DNA of 64,000 bases from positions 124,001-188,000 of the forward strand of contig JAFKAC010000081.1 in NCBI GenBank assembly GCA_025766275.1, in the 5' to 3' direction. Below are positions 40,770-53,251 of the stretch, in pieces. This stretch comes from Lactarius indigo. Lineage: Eukaryota > Basidiomycota > Agaricomycetes > Russulales > Russulaceae. Under the pieces are notes generated by a model that saw only the letters and a list, made by a program, of their open reading frames with translations, did no database searches and was not told the DNA's origin. Made by a program: the position numbers and the translations under genes. Position 1 is the stretch's first letter. Every line of letters starts with the position of its first letter.

Positions 40770-42086
40770 CCGTCCTTAATGAGGAAGTGGGGTCCGTCGA
40801 AATCGGTGCAGGATATACCTGGACAGAAGTGTGCTCATACCTCGTTCCCAAAGGTCTTAGTGGTGCTGGCGTCATCGATTTTATCGTTTGCGAAGGTAGG
40901 CGTTCTTCCAGCTTGCGCCGCACGCATTGTCCGACGTCATACCCGTGCGGCAGGACGCTCTTCAAAGTTGGAAGATACCAAACACTATGGGGTCACAATG
41001 GACAGTCATGGCAAAGGGAGGTTCGAAACATTACGTGAACTTGTTGAGAAGGCCCTCGAGAGTACAACCGATAATAATTTCGTCTTAATCAAGGAATCGT
41101 CACCAAATATACTTTGAAGACGCACAAGTCTGGGTACGTCTTTTGAATTGTGTCCATTACGGATCGCGTTCTGATAGTGCAAGCTCAAGGTGCTCTGCTT
41201 GCCTTCTTAGGAGACTAGATAAAACCGGCATATACCGCCTTTGCCAAGTGGCTTCCTGTAGAACATGATCGCAAGGGTGCTCACCTGGGCGCCATCGCTT
41301 ACAGTAATGCCCCGGTCAATTTTACAAGTTTCCAGGCGCGACTTGTTTCGTAATGGCCCAACCTGGTCGGGTTCCGGTTACAGTAGTGCTCTTCTACGAC
41401 GGGCTAACGCCCCCAGAATGTCTCCACAAGAATTTACTTAACCTCCCGAATTTCGCGCGAGGCCAACCACGCAAGGTGACTTCTTGAAATACGTGTTGAG
41501 CATAAATGTACCTGCACTCGAACGGTACAGGACAGTTCCGAATCTACAGTATGTGCGTCTTCCACTTACAGTAAGTTAACCTTCTTCCTCGGAATGACAA
41601 CTTTACGTTGATGTCGCAATATTCAGCGCCGGTCTTGAAAGTGGCCACCGATGATGTCAAGGTGTTACGCGTCGTCGTCTCGATCTATTGGTCTCATCTC
41701 AGGTCACTAACTTTGACTTGAGACGCAGACCTGAGGTGACAAAAGATAGGGACACCTTGGTTATCTTTAGCTTTGATGGATTCGAGTCCGACATCTTCAC
41801 ACAAGCGGGACTATCCGCGTAACTGCCAACCGTTCCCGCACCGTCCTCCCATCGGGCCTTTCGTCGGGTGGTAAGACAACTTGAAGTCCCTCGACAAATA
41901 TTCGTACGACAGTGCGCAGAGCGCATTATTAAAGCCGAGATCAAAGGCAGCCAGAACCGGAGGGATGCAGTGCGTTATGATAACTATGCGATGTACGGGA
42001 CTACTCAGAATGTGAAACGGCCGCCTGAGAAGTATGATCTTCCAGAATCCAGCATCATGGGTCTCACGGGCGAGCTCAAGTTTTGA
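40770..42086 (+). pseudogene. FAD-linked oxidase paralogue, decayed
   Basis: The sequence aligns in order with the gene at 35508-37490: EVGSVEIGAGYTWTEVCSYL (about 40790) matches its FAD loop, fragments of the middle follow in changing frames, and the end YDNYAMYGTTQN...MGLTGELKF matches its C-terminus. The frame is broken many times, and the N-terminal part including the FAD-binding His was not found. It is a tandem duplicate that has been lost. Confidence 0.75.
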
Positions 42087-43607
42087 GCGTTGACTGTGAC
42101 GTGGGGAGGGAATCCCCCATTCACGGGTTTATTTTTAGCAAGCTTTATATCCTTTAGTGTACCTCCAGCCAAGTGTGGGGTATTGTTTCTCGTGTTCAAA
42201 GGAATGGACGAGGGTGGAATTGATCCGGGTACTTAAGTGAGCCCCGGATTTGCAAACGACTGTCTTCATACGGCCAGGAAGTCCATCGGTTTTCGGGAAA
42301 AAAAAAAAGTTGTGTCTACGTTCGTTAAAAAAAATTGATTTTTCCCACGACGCCCCGCCTGATGTTCGAATTCGAACGCCGCCGTCGAAGATCGCGCGTC
42401 GCCGGTAGGTTATGTAATCACGTCAATGGTTGGCAGATGTGACGATGACTTGTAGCAAACTCTTGAGCAAACTCCTGAAGAGCAATTCGGTCAGAAAGAC
42501 CTTCCAATGCCAACGGAAACGATGATTAGAAAACAGAAGCCCGAACTGCTGACTCAGTTGAGTGAGGGAAGATAGGTGCCTAAAAGCAGTGAGCTGAGTG
42601 ATGGTGCCTGGTGGGCAAGCGGCAACTGGCGAATTGAATTAGATTCTAAGAAAGGCGATCGATCCATTTGGAGAGATAAATATCAAGAAGAAATTGAATG
42701 GGTGCGAGGCAAGTCGAGAAGAGCCCGTGAAAATGCGTCGAATTAGGATGAGAGCTCGTTCGAAGCCATGCCTCTTCCCCAGAAAGGTAGGGTACACCAC
42801 CGAAAGCAGAGCGTCACATGTCTGGCGTGCCCATCCACTTCGGAAGCAGCTCAACTGAGGTTCCAACTGGAAGCTCTGATTGAGTAAGTTCGGGTATGAG
42901 AAGAGACAAGGGGGCCGAATACATTCATTTTAGAACCGGGAATGGCAAAAACTTTACCGTTTACGTACACCGCTAACTGATGATTGGCTATCATGCTGCC
43001 CTTACTCACATGTGCTTTTGGTTCATGACGGCCAAACAAAACGGTAACGGGCGGCGCATTGGTCGCCACGCCGATCGCACCTGCGACAGACTATCCTTCT
43101 CCTCCCTTCACCTGTCTTACAGACTCCTGCCATCGCGTTTTCCACTTGTTTTCGGTTTTCCACTCCTTTTTTAAGCATATAGCGGTCAGTTTTTACATCG
43201 ACTGTCAGGTGGAAACGTTTTCGTGTTCACACGGGCAAATTAGTACGGTGTCTGGTTCATCGTCTTGGCCTTCTCTAGCCCCCTTCTCTCCTCTGCTGTG
43301 TCTTCTCTCATCTCTCATTTTGGAAACGCATAACACGCTCTCCACCCTGGACGGTTCTTAAACCGGAATCACGGCGCCAAATCAGGTTTTCTTTCCGGGT
43401 CTCTTAAAAACGCGCTATTTCACATAATCGTTCGTCACTGTTGTGGCCCACACAGTCAACCCGACCTCTCTTGATTAGTGCGTTCTCCATACTCTCGTCC
43501 GTACTCCCTGTCTGATACCATCCCTCCCCCACAGACTTTCATACCAGTTCCGTGCTTTCAATCTCTCTGCATATACCCATATCTATTTCTACTCGGTTGC
43601 ACAAATC
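42087..43607. other. Gene-free stretch
   Basis: No supported gene. It includes A/T tracts at 42298-42350 in inverted arrangement and a pyrimidine-rich region from about 43250 to 43600, likely the 5' region of the next gene. Confidence 0.45.
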
Positions 43608-45254
43608 ATGCGGCTTCGTCTCATCTCTCATCCCCCCGCCCCCATGATGCTTTTCACCATTTCTTTCGTTCCCACGGATCTGTATCCTCTTCCCCCAAAC
43701 TGGGATTCTCAACTCGCCCTACTCAGCACAGCTGATCTCGAGTTGCCTCGCTCAGTATATGCGCTCGATTCGTCCGCTTGGCTCACAGAGATTCTCGAGG
43801 AAGTGACCTTTGATGTCGTTTCACTTACCGTATCTGTTGTTTTCACTGATGGCCATACGGAGGACTGGCCGTTAATGGACCGCGCCTGCATAGATGCTCT
43901 TGAAGACGTCCTGAATAACCTACGCTCAGCTATTCAGCGCCCCAAACCAACTCTCCCCCCGGCACCCCCGTCTTCCCCTATTTCTCCTAGATTTAAGAAA
44001 CCAGCAAAGCATAAGAAGCAGCGATCATTACTGATGCAGCTTGTGCAGTATATCACGCCTTTTTCTGCGATCCCACATATACTGACCCGCCAAACCAGGT
44101 CACTCATCCCAAACAGCTCCTCTCCCCAGTTGCCAATGGTGGCCCCGCCACCGCCACCACCTCCATGTCAGCCATCTGTTGAAGGCGCTTTGGACAACTC
44201 ATGGGTCGTGACGAAGGAGCTTCGCCAATGTGCACGGTCCAGTCTCCTCGATACGTACCGACGCTTCGTCGTCCAAGAGCTTAGGTCTCGTCTACCGTCT
44301 GCAGGTTACACTGCCTGGATTGCACAGAGTACACTTCGACGCACCGAAGAACATATGGCCAGCTTAACAGATTCCCCATCCTCCACCGTCTCCCTACCCT
44401 TACCGGAATTATCATCATTTGACTGCCAAACCGCCATCGTGCCTGAGGATCTCTTTGCGTACGACGATGATCCTGACGCGGCATCGGAGACGGTAGCCAC
44501 GGAATCCGATGGCTCCTCTGTCCACACCCCGGACTCGACGTGTGCCTTCCGTCGTGGGATGCCCGCAGCTTTAGCTCTTGCTGATCCCAACGTAGAAGCC
44601 TTTGCCGCCCTCTCCCGGCGTGCCCTCCGGTTACGCGAGCACCTCCTCCGTGTCGACGTTGCTCGAAGGAATGCAGCAGCGGATGATGCGGCACTTCTCG
44701 CTGTCGCCGAGGTCCGTGGTCGGCGACGAGCTTGGTTGAACCGACAGCTTCGCGGGGGCGCGTACTTGTCGGATCTTGGTTTTGCGACACCTGTTCGCTC
44801 ATCGCAGCTTGCACGGCATGCACCTCTTAGCTCTGAGCACCTTTCCGCGTCGTCGTCGCATCTCTCCATTATGTCTTCGCGATTGTTCCCAGTAGTGGAG
44901 GAGGTTGAGGGGGAATTAGACGTGTGGGGGCCGCCAGATAAGGTGACGTCTCATGTACCGATGCGCCGACATGCGCCAGTTCGCACGCGTACGAGAAGTG
45001 TGTGGGACTTGAACGGACCTCCGGGTCTCGACCTCGTGGAGGGCGGCGCAATGGAGCTCGGCCCGCCGGTTCTCATGGTACCTCCGCCTGCCGTGACACC
45101 AGCCCCTCATTCTGCTCCGACCGTCGTGGCACCACTTCCCGAGCACGAACTGGATCTCGAGTTGGGCGCCGTCGACGGGTCATTCGTGAATGGTAAGGAG
45201 GTTGAGTACGAATGTGGAGAGTGGCTGCCTGGTATTCAGCTAGAGTCGCGGTGA
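43608..45254 (+). CDS. Orphan intronless 548-residue protein
   Basis: One long frame without introns. An alternative start is the Met at 43644. The N-terminal 100 residues look folded (VYALDSSAWLTEILEEVTFD, VSLTVSVVFTDGHTEDWPL). A basic segment (RFKKPAKHKKQRS) and Pro-rich stretches follow, then a helical region (AFAALSRRALRLREHLLRV, VRGRRRAWLNRQLRGGAYL) and a low-complexity acidic C-terminus. No signal peptide, membrane segment or catalytic motif is evident. The frame is real by its length and codon pattern, but I recognise no family; it may be a basidiomycete-specific cytosolic or nuclear protein. Confidence 0.75.
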   Translation: MRLRLISHPPAPMMLFTISFVPTDLYPLPPNWDSQLALLSTADLELPRSVYALDSSAWLTEILEEVTFDVVSLTVSVVFTDGHTEDWPLMDRACIDALEDVLNNLRSAIQRPKPTLPPAPPSSPISPRFKKPAKHKKQRSLLMQLVQYITPFSAIPHILTRQTRSLIPNSSSPQLPMVAPPPPPPPCQPSVEGALDNSWVVTKELRQCARSSLLDTYRRFVVQELRSRLPSAGYTAWIAQSTLRRTEEHMASLTDSPSSTVSLPLPELSSFDCQTAIVPEDLFAYDDDPDAASETVATESDGSSVHTPDSTCAFRRGMPAALALADPNVEAFAALSRRALRLREHLLRVDVARRNAAADDAALLAVAEVRGRRRAWLNRQLRGGAYLSDLGFATPVRSSQLARHAPLSSEHLSASSSHLSIMSSRLFPVVEEVEGELDVWGPPDKVTSHVPMRRHAPVRTRTRSVWDLNGPPGLDLVEGGAMELGPPVLMVPPPAVTPAPHSAPTVVAPLPEHELDLELGAVDGSFVNGKEVEYECGEWLPGIQLESR

Positions 45255-45603
45255 TGATGGATGTTACTGAATGTTTGCATTCTTCCATTGCATGGTTTTT
45301 TGCTCGGGTTTGTGTTCTGGTTTTTTTCTTGCCCGGTGTGGCCGCATTCAATCTTTAGTATTTCAATCTCATCGCACGTCGCACTTACGTACATACAGCA
45401 TAACTATACTCGTCATTTCCACGTATCATTCATCAGATTTTATCGCATTACACGTTTTTATTCCGCGCCTGGGGCCTTGCATCCTTGCTTGCATTCGTTT
45501 CGTTGCTTGTACTAAGTTAGACACTGAACTTGGCGGGGTATGTCATCATGTGACATCTATTTACCTTGCTAAAAACTTAGATCTGATAACAGTTAGAGCA
45601 AGT

Positions 45604-46863
45604 ATGTCTCCAACTTCTACCAACACGCTTGACGTCAATGCGACGTCAGCAGAGAATGTCGCGAGACTCGTGAAGCTGCTTCCAGCCGACCTCCACACCC
45701 CGCGAGTTGGTATCGTGTGCGGCTCGGGGCTCGGAACCCTCGCGGAGAGTATCACGGAGCGCGTTATCGTGCCATACAGTGCACTACAAGGATTCGGAGA
45801 GAGCACTGGTACGTCTCTAACCTCCGGGGCTGAGGGAGATTCACCAATACTGGTATCATAGTCTCAGGACATCGAAGCGAACTTGCATTTGGAAAAGTCG
45901 GAGACTTGCCGGTAGTTGCGATGCTTGGACGAGTGCGTCTCTACTTTCTAGTAGGACTTGTTTCTGAAATCTAGCAAAGTTCCATCCGTATGAGGGCCAC
46001 TCGCTCGCGACCGTTGTGTACCCAATCCGTCTCATGGCAGATCTTGGAGTACAAGATCTGATCAGTACGTCACCCATACTTTATCACCTATTCCTGTTAG
46101 GGCTAATACATTAGGCCGTAGTCACGAACGCAGCGGGCTCACTGAAGGCCGATGTCCCTGTCGGAACAAGTGCGTTTGTCTTCCGCCACCCCCACGACCA
46201 TATCTCTCCCTACGTCTTTGATCTGATTCCCATCTTTTCCCGCTGCGTCACAGTTGTCGTCATCGACGACCACATCGCACTGCCGCTCTTGACGGGGCTC
46301 AACCCGCTGCTCGGCGCGCTCTCCCGGCCCACCTCGCGGCGCTTCGTGCCGCTCTCGGACGCATACACGCACGCACTGCGGCTTGGTGCGTTCCGTGCAG
46401 CACACGCGCTCGGTCTGCCGCGCACGGCGCTTGCGGAGGGCACGTATGCGTGGGTGAGCGGGCCCACGTACGAGACGCGCGGCGAGGCGGCGCTGCTCGC
46501 CACGGCGGGTGCGAGCGTCGTCGGGATGAGCACCGTGCCGGAGGTCGTTGCGGCGCGGGACGAGGGAATGCGCGTGCTCGTGCTTAGCTTGGTCACGAAT
46601 ATGGTTGTTGGGGTCGTGCAAGGCACTGGCGTGAGGAGCGTGCGGGAGGAGCTGGACGCCGAGGTACGTCGTTACGTCGCGTTTGAAGGGTGGAAGAAGA
46701 TGATAAACGTGTTGGCTGTTAGCTTGCGGGACAGACACTGCAGCGACCCCCTACACCGACCGTGTCGCACGAGGAAGTTCTGGCGGTTGGGAAATCGAAG
46801 GCGGAGGTCATGCGGCAACTTGTGGAACGGATCATCATTTCGTTGCCCAGTGCCGGAGCTTGA
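45604..46863 (+). CDS. PNP1: Purine nucleoside phosphorylase
   Basis: Six exons, 45604-45808, 45862-45932, 45980-46064, 46122-46169, 46254-46663 and 46744-46863, give 312 residues, the usual length. The family motifs are present: VGIVCGSGLGTL (phosphate site), SGHRSEL, MLGRFHPYEGHSL, TNAAGS, VVVIDDHIALP, LAEGTYAWVSGPTYETRGEA and VGMSTVPEVVAA, followed by LSLVTNM. The enzyme splits purine nucleosides with phosphate in the salvage and NAD pathways, in the cytosol as a trimer. An in-frame ATG at 45271 exists, but the intervening peptide is unlike the family. Introns are 47-84 nt. No damage seen. Confidence 0.92.
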
Positions 46864-47196
46864 TTGTCGTTAATTTATAACCATAATCAAAGTGAATAGA
46901 GTGAACATCGTAGAAAAAAAGGAAAAGGCAAGGGTTCCGAGTCGGCTGTGTGTTGCGTGTTGGTGTTGGTAACGAACGGCTGCCCTGGGTCAGGCGGTTC
47001 TGCGGCTTGCCAGCAGCATGTTCACCGGTGCCTCGGATATCGACTTCTGAAAAAGTTTGGCTCTCTGGCCCTTCCTCCCTTCTCTTTGTCCATTTCTACC
47101 ACTACCTCCACCACCATTTACTACCGCCTACGTCGTCATCGGTCGTCGTAGCCATTTGGGTCTAACTACCTGTACCTGTCGCCCCTGCTTCCCACG

Positions 47197-49130
47197 ATGC
47201 TTTCACGGACAGCAATCCTTTGCGGGCGGCTCCCGCGCTCAAGACCTTATCTCACATCATTCGCAGCAAATGCGCTCTCACGAGGATTTGCGACTAGCAT
47301 GCCTTCTTACAGTGAGCATCGTTGCCTTGCCGCTTCGCCAAACGAGGCGATAAAATGTTCGTCACTGATGCAATCACCGGTGGTTGATGTCACTTCCGCA
47401 AACTGCAATCGATCGTCTGCGTTCCTCGCTACCTAGGAGAGAAGATCGTAGTGAAGAACCCAATCGTCGAACTCGATGGCGATGAGATGACGCGCATCAT
47501 CTGGAAGAAGATCCGAGAAGAAGTGCGTTCGATGTCCTCATTTTTTTCCTTACAGCGAGCATTGACGTGTCCTTGAATTGCGGCAGCTTATCCTCCCGTA
47601 TCTCCAACTTGACATCAAGTACTTTGATCTCGGCCTCGAGCACCGCGATGCAGTACGTCGTTCATCCCCGTGACCGCATAGCCATGTGGTGACCCTGACC
47701 ACGTTTCGACCCGCCGTGCTACCACCTTCCTTGTTGCCTACGTAGACCGATGACCAGGTGACGATCGAATCCGCAGAGGCGATCCTCAAGTACAACGTTG
47801 GTATCAAGTGCGCGACCATCACCCCGGACGAAGCTCGCGTGAAGGAGTTCAAGCTCAAACAGATGTGGCGCTCGCCTAATGGCACGGTATGCATCGCGCC
47901 ATTTTCGTCTCTGACGTGGCACTACATCGCGCACAGATCCGCAACATCCTCGGCGGCACGGTCTTCCGCGAGCCGATCATCCTCGACCGCATCCCGCGGC
48001 CCGTCCCCGGGTGGGTCAAGCCCATCGTCATCGGCCGTCACGCGTTCGGAGACCAGTACCGCGCGACGGACTTTGTCGCGCCCGGTCCTGGAAAGCTCCA
48101 GCTCGTGTATACGCCGCAGGGCGGCGGCGAGCCGACCACGTTGAGCGTGTATGACTTCAAGGGCAAAGGGGTTGCCCTCGCGATGTACAATACGGATGAT
48201 GTCAGTCTCGTCGCCCTTACTTGTGAGTGTTCTTGTTGACGGTTCGGCGGTGGACAGTCGATCGCCGGGTTCGCGCACTCGTCATTCAAGATGGCGCTGT
48301 CTAAGAAAATGCCGCTGGTGAGACATCGATATGTCTTCTCTTTCTTTCCGCGGGCTTACGGCGGCGTTGCTACTAGTTCTTATCCACCAAAAATACCATC
48401 CTGAAGAAGTATGACGGCCGGTTCAAGGACATCTTCCAAGAGATCTACGAGAGGTTCAGTTATGTTCCCATGCCCGGCAGGCGGACCGCTGACGTGGCTC
48501 TGTTGCGAATTACAGGGAATACCAAAAGCAGTTTGAGGCGGCGGGGATCTACTACGAGCACCGTCTGATCGACGACATGGTCGCGCAGGCCATCAAGTCC
48601 TCTGGCGGCTTCGTCTGGGCTACCAAGAACTACGACGGCGACGTGCAGTCGGACATCCTCGCGCAGGGCTTCGGCTCGCTCGGGATGATGACTTCGGAGC
48701 TCATCACGCCGGACGGCCGGACGGTGGAGAGCGAGGCCGCGCACGGCACCGTCACGCGGCACTACCGCGAATACCAAAAGGGCCGCGAGACGTCGACGAA
48801 CCCGGTCGCGTCGATCTTTGCGTGGACGCGCGGGCTGCTGCACCGCGCGAGTCTGGACGGGAACGAGGAGCTCTCGGCGTTCGCACGCGCGCTGGAGAGC
48901 GCGTGTGTCGAGGTTATCGATGTCGACGGCGTGATGACGAAGGACCTTGCGCTCGCTATACATGGAAAGGAGATGCAGCGTGAGCATTGGGTGATCACGG
49001 ACGTTTACATGGATGCGGTCAAGGTGCGTTTGTTGATCGTGTCTACTGCATTGGGACATGTGCTGACGGCACTTTGCAGGCGAAATTGGACAAGCTGCTG
49101 GCTGCGGAAGGAACGAAGGCGAAGATCTAA
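47197..49130 (+). CDS. IDP1: NADP-dependent isocitrate dehydrogenase, mitochondrial type
   Basis: Nine exons (47197-47311, 47437-47522, 47587-47652, 47746-47886, 47937-48200, 48258-48317, 48377-48453, 48516-49023 and 49080-49130) give 455 residues. The start carries a mitochondrial leader ([19 protein letters not shown]). Signature segments are [61 protein letters not shown], the metal-binding [18 protein letters not shown] and [12 protein letters not shown]. It converts isocitrate to 2-oxoglutarate with NADP. No lesions are seen. The intron positions follow from reading-frame continuity and GT-AG borders. Confidence 0.95.
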
Positions 49131-49403
49131 GTCATCTAGAATAGACGAACGATGATCTCATATAAGTTGTTGATATATATTCGTCAGACGTCGGACGGAG
49201 GATATAGTTACTGATATAGAGCGTACTTCCTTTGAAAAACTGACGATCCAAGTTGTCAATTCGATGGCATGAGTAGTTTTGTGGGTCACAGTACGAGGCT
49301 GGCTCGCGCCTTTGGCTCGAATACGCGATTCTAACTATCAAGGACGCGTCCTCTATGAACGTGTAACTACGTACTTGTAAGGATCGCTCTTCGATGGCAT
49401 CTA

Positions 49404-49584
49404 CAAGGCGTTTATCGTTTATGCACGTTCATGTATGCATTAGCGCTCGCAGGCGCCTCATTGACAAGCATGGCCACGAGGCGGTGTACACCCTCCATTC
49501 AGTGCTCCCAGCCTCACCTTTACGCAGACATTATCCTCGATTCTTGCCTCGATTTCTCCAGTTGTCACTCTTCCTATACCTCAG
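49404..49584 (+). promoter_or_regulatory. Conserved upstream block of NLR-3
   Basis: ATCTACAAGGCGTTTATCGT, a GCGCTCGCAGGCGCC near-palindrome and GGCCACGAGGCGGTGTA are shared with NLR-4 (56401-56550) and, less closely, NLR-2. They end close to the ATG at 49585. Confidence 0.45.
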
Positions 49585-52500
49585 ATGGCTTCCACAGCCG
49601 CAGCTTCAGAACGCTTCCAAGACATTTTCAATGCAGCCTTGAAATCGTACCAAAAGCAGACCAAGAAAGACCTTATCACGCATCCACTTGCTTCCCAGTT
49701 ACAAGGATGCGACTCAGCCAGCGCCATCCTTGTCGTACTTCAAGACCAAGTTAAAGAATTCGATCAAGCTCACAGCGGCGATGAGAGATTGACAAAGTGG
49801 TTGATCCCAACCGTGAACGTCCTCTTCGCTTTTTCTGCCGCCGTCTCCGAGGGCGTCGGTCTGGTGGGTCTCGACATTTGAGCTAATGTGACCATCTCTG
49901 ATGTATATTTTGTAGGTGTTTTCACCCGCGAAAGTGATCTTTGCAGGCGTCGGTGTCTTCCTCTTAGCAAGTATTCTATCTAGTTTTGAGGCGGATCGTT
50001 CTGATTTTGAAGGTCTTATAGGCTGCTAAGGATGTCGCAGCAAGCAAAGATGCTCTCGCAGAGCTGTTCGAACGGATAGGGTTCTTTTTCAACCGGCTCG
50101 AGACTTATACAGAGGTGACACCGACTGCGGCGATGACAAATATAATCACGAAGATAATGGTGGAGGTGCTTACGATCTTTGGGATTGCAACGAAAGAAAT
50201 AAGGCGGGGATCAGCAAGTGAGTTTCGGATTGGCTATCTCTGAATCCCCACCGAAGTGCATGCAGAAAAGTACCTGAAGAGATTGGCCGGAAGGACTGAT
50301 CTAGAGGATGCGGTCAAGAAGTTGGACAGATTGACGCAAGAAGAGGCTCGGATGGCGCTTGCAGAGGTTCTGAAGATCACACACATTGTCCACGACGGCG
50401 TGAAAGTAGTCGACGGTAAAGTGGAGAGCGTAGACGACAAGGTAGAAGACATGAACGAGAAAGTAAAAGACATGAGTGGCAAAGTGGACGACATCGGCGA
50501 CAAAGTGGACGACATCGGCGACAAAGTGGATGACATCGGCGACAAGGTAGATGATGTGGGTGACAAGGTAGACAGTGTGGGTGACAAAGTAGACGACGTG
50601 GGCGTCAAAGTGCAGGATATAGGCCAAGATATAGGTGACAGAGTACAATGCGTTGATGAAAAGGTCCAAGTACTCGTTGACAGTGCGCGATTCCTGTCTA
50701 GCCGGTCACCGATACTTTCTAACATTTTCACTTTCAGGTGGGAAGGAGGCAAAGTCAGTGATCCAACAGACGGCAAACAGCGTAGACGAAATCAAGTGTT
50801 CGTGATCTCCTAACCTCGCTGTTACTTTTTGCTCGCGCTTACATCTACTTACAGGGAACCAGATAAAACAGCTCCTACGAGCGTGGCTCTCTCCCGCAGA
50901 TCCGTCCACAAATCACATTATTGCACAAAAGGCTCAACACAAGGGAACGACGGTCTGGTTCTTTCAAGGCAGTATCTTCATCGAATGGAAGTCTACTGGC
51001 TCCCTCTTGTGGATCCACGGGAAACGTGAGTTTGTCTCAGGATATTTCGGGCGAGCACCATCTGACAGATTCCGACTTTCATACTAGCGGGCTCAGGGAA
51101 AAGCGTCATCTGGTATACTGTCCCTTGCGTGCTTCCTTTCGAAACTTATTTTTCGCCAGTTCCTCCGTCCTTCAAGAAATTATGGCTCTATGCGAAGCGG
51201 GGTCGGCAATAATGGCCTACTTTTACTTCGATTTTAGGGACCTCAAGAAGCAAAGCTGCCGTGACCTACTGCTTTCTCTCGTATCCCAGCTTTCTACTCG
51301 CTCAATTCCTTGCTGTGACATTCTCCACTACGTTTATAAGACACACGAAGATGGCACCCGGCAGCCGAGTGACGACACTTTGAAAGCATGCCTGAAAGAA
51401 ATGTTGACACTGCCGGGACAGGGCCCAATTTTCATTGTCCTGGATGCGCTCGACGAATGTCCAGACTCGTCTGGGATTCCGTCTCCTCGTGATGAGGTCC
51501 TTCAACTCGTGAAGGAACTTGTCGACCTCCACCTGGGAGGACTTCACATTTGCGCGACCAGTCGCCCGGAGGTCGACATCCGAGCTGTCCTTGAGCCACT
51601 TGCGTTTCGGTCGGTCTCTCTACATAACCAGAGTGGACAAATATCGGATATCGCAGAATACGTTGAAAATGTGGTCAACTCACCTTCGAGTGCGGCGATG
51701 AGGAGATGGAGAGCAGATGATAAGAAGCTTGTGATCGAGACGCTGACAGAGAGAGCTGACGGAATGTGAGAGCATCGAGCTATTCTATGCTAACAGCAGT
51801 TTCTTACGTTGTTGTGCAGGTTCAGATGGGTATATTGCCAGTTGGACGCGCTGCGGCATTGCTTCCCACCGAACCTCCGTCAATATCTTAACGAACTTCC
51901 TGAGACCCTGGACGAGACATACGAGCGAATTTTGAGGGGCATCAACAAGACTCAAAAGGATAACGCACATCGTCTTTTACAGTGCCTCGCTGTAGCTGTG
52001 CGACCGCTTCGAGTCGAGGAGCTCGCGGAAGTACTGGCATTCGATTTTCAAGCGTCAAGTTCGGGAGGGATTCCGAAATTGAAGGAGGAGTGGCGGTGGG
52101 ATGATCAAGAGGAAGCCGTACTCTCGACATGTTCAAGTTTGATCGCCATCGTCCCCAATCGTGGTTCGCGGGTGGTGCAATTCTCGCACTTTTCGGTAAA
52201 AGAATACCTCACCTCGCCTCGTCTTGCACGGTCAGATGGGGACGTTTCGCGATTTCATATTGGTCTCAATGCAGCGCATACGATCATGGCGCAGGCGTGC
52301 CTGGGAACCTTACTCCGGCTGGATGAACACGCCGACAATAGTGGCGTCGAAGGGTTTCCTCTGGTTGAATACGCTGCGCGACACTGGGTGGACCATGCAC
52401 GATTCGAGGGAGTGTCATCAAGCGTACGGGATGGGATGGACGACCTATTTGACAGCTCCAAGCCACATTTCTCGGCGTGGCTCCGCGTGCACAACGTGGA

Positions 52501-53251
52501 CGAAAACGACGCCTGGTACCATTTCACGGACAATGTTCCACAGGCCGGTTCCCCGCTCTACTATGCTGCACTCTGTGGGTTTTATGACCTGTCAGAACGT
52601 CTGATTATGGAGCGCCCTGAACAAGTAAATGCGCGTGGTGGTCACATGCGAGCGCCACTTCCTGTAGCTTTGTCCAAGAGATACTTCGGTATCGCAGATT
52701 TACTCCGCAAGCACGGTGCAATCGTGGATGTTCGAGGCAGTCATGAGTGGACTCCACTACATATTGCGTCGATCACTGGGCACGTCGATATCATACGGTG
52801 GCTACTCAATCAAGGCGCGGATCCAAATGCTCGGAACTATGACCGCAGAACACCGCTAGACGTTGCAGCACTCAATATGCATCTCGATGCTGTCCAGGTG
52901 CTACTCGACCACGACGCGGACGTCAACTCGCAGACTAACGATGACAAAACTCCGTTACACGACACCATATCCTACGATGACCATCATCCGGATGAAAAGA
53001 AAGTCGACGTCGTGCAGCGACTGCTGGACCATGGGGCGGACCCAAATGCATGTGACAACAACCGTTCGACTCCGTTACATCAAGCGTCGGCCAAGGGATT
53101 GCTCGAGGTCGCTCGAGTGCTACTCCGTTATGGTGCGAACGTAGATGAGAAGGACGGGGAAGGAAGGACGCCATTTCAAGTGGCCTCATCGATGGGACAC
53201 GATGAAATGGTGAAACTGTTGTTAGAACATGGTGCTGTGTCTCAGTCGTAG
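49585..53251 (+). CDS. NLR-3: intact Goodbye-NACHT-ankyrin STAND protein
   Basis: Nine exons (49585-49863, 49916-49966, 50022-50217, 50266-50682, 50738-50797, 50855-51025, 51088-51112, 51160-51765 and 51820-53251) give one frame of 1078 residues. Residues 1-200 match the fungal STAND Goodbye domain. Next comes a heptad-repeat linker of about eleven units (VDDIGDK type), then NACHT: WIHGKPGSGKS across the intron 51026-51087, Walker B FIVLDALDEC and LHICATSRPEVDIRAVL. A winged-helix-like region (FRWVYCQLDALRHCFPP to VKEYLTSPRL) and about seven ankyrin repeats (TPLHIASITGHVDIIRWLL and on) follow. The second intron (49967-50021) is GC-AG. Probably a cytosolic sensor for non-self or stress signals; the trigger is unknown. 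Confidence 0.88.
50404..50680 (+). repeat. 21-bp heptad repeat in the NLR-3 linker
   Basis: A unit of GTGGACGACATCGGCGACAAA occurs three times almost identically (50481-50543) inside a longer series of about eleven related heptads with V or I, D and K at fixed positions. It predicts a long coiled coil between the Goodbye and NACHT domains. NLR-4 has fewer and NLR-2 about three units. Confidence 0.85.

Noticed and set aside
44281..44869. Minus-strand ORFs of 180-187 codons
   Set aside because: They are shadows of the 548-residue plus-strand ORF.
45271..45603. In-frame upstream ATG extending PNP1 by 111 residues
   Set aside because: The added peptide is hydrophobic and unlike the family, and the length without it is the normal one.
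50234..50776. 180-codon minus-strand ORF with Ser/Thr-rich repeats
   Set aside because: It is antisense to the heptad linker of NLR-3, and its periodicity follows from the 21-bp repeat.
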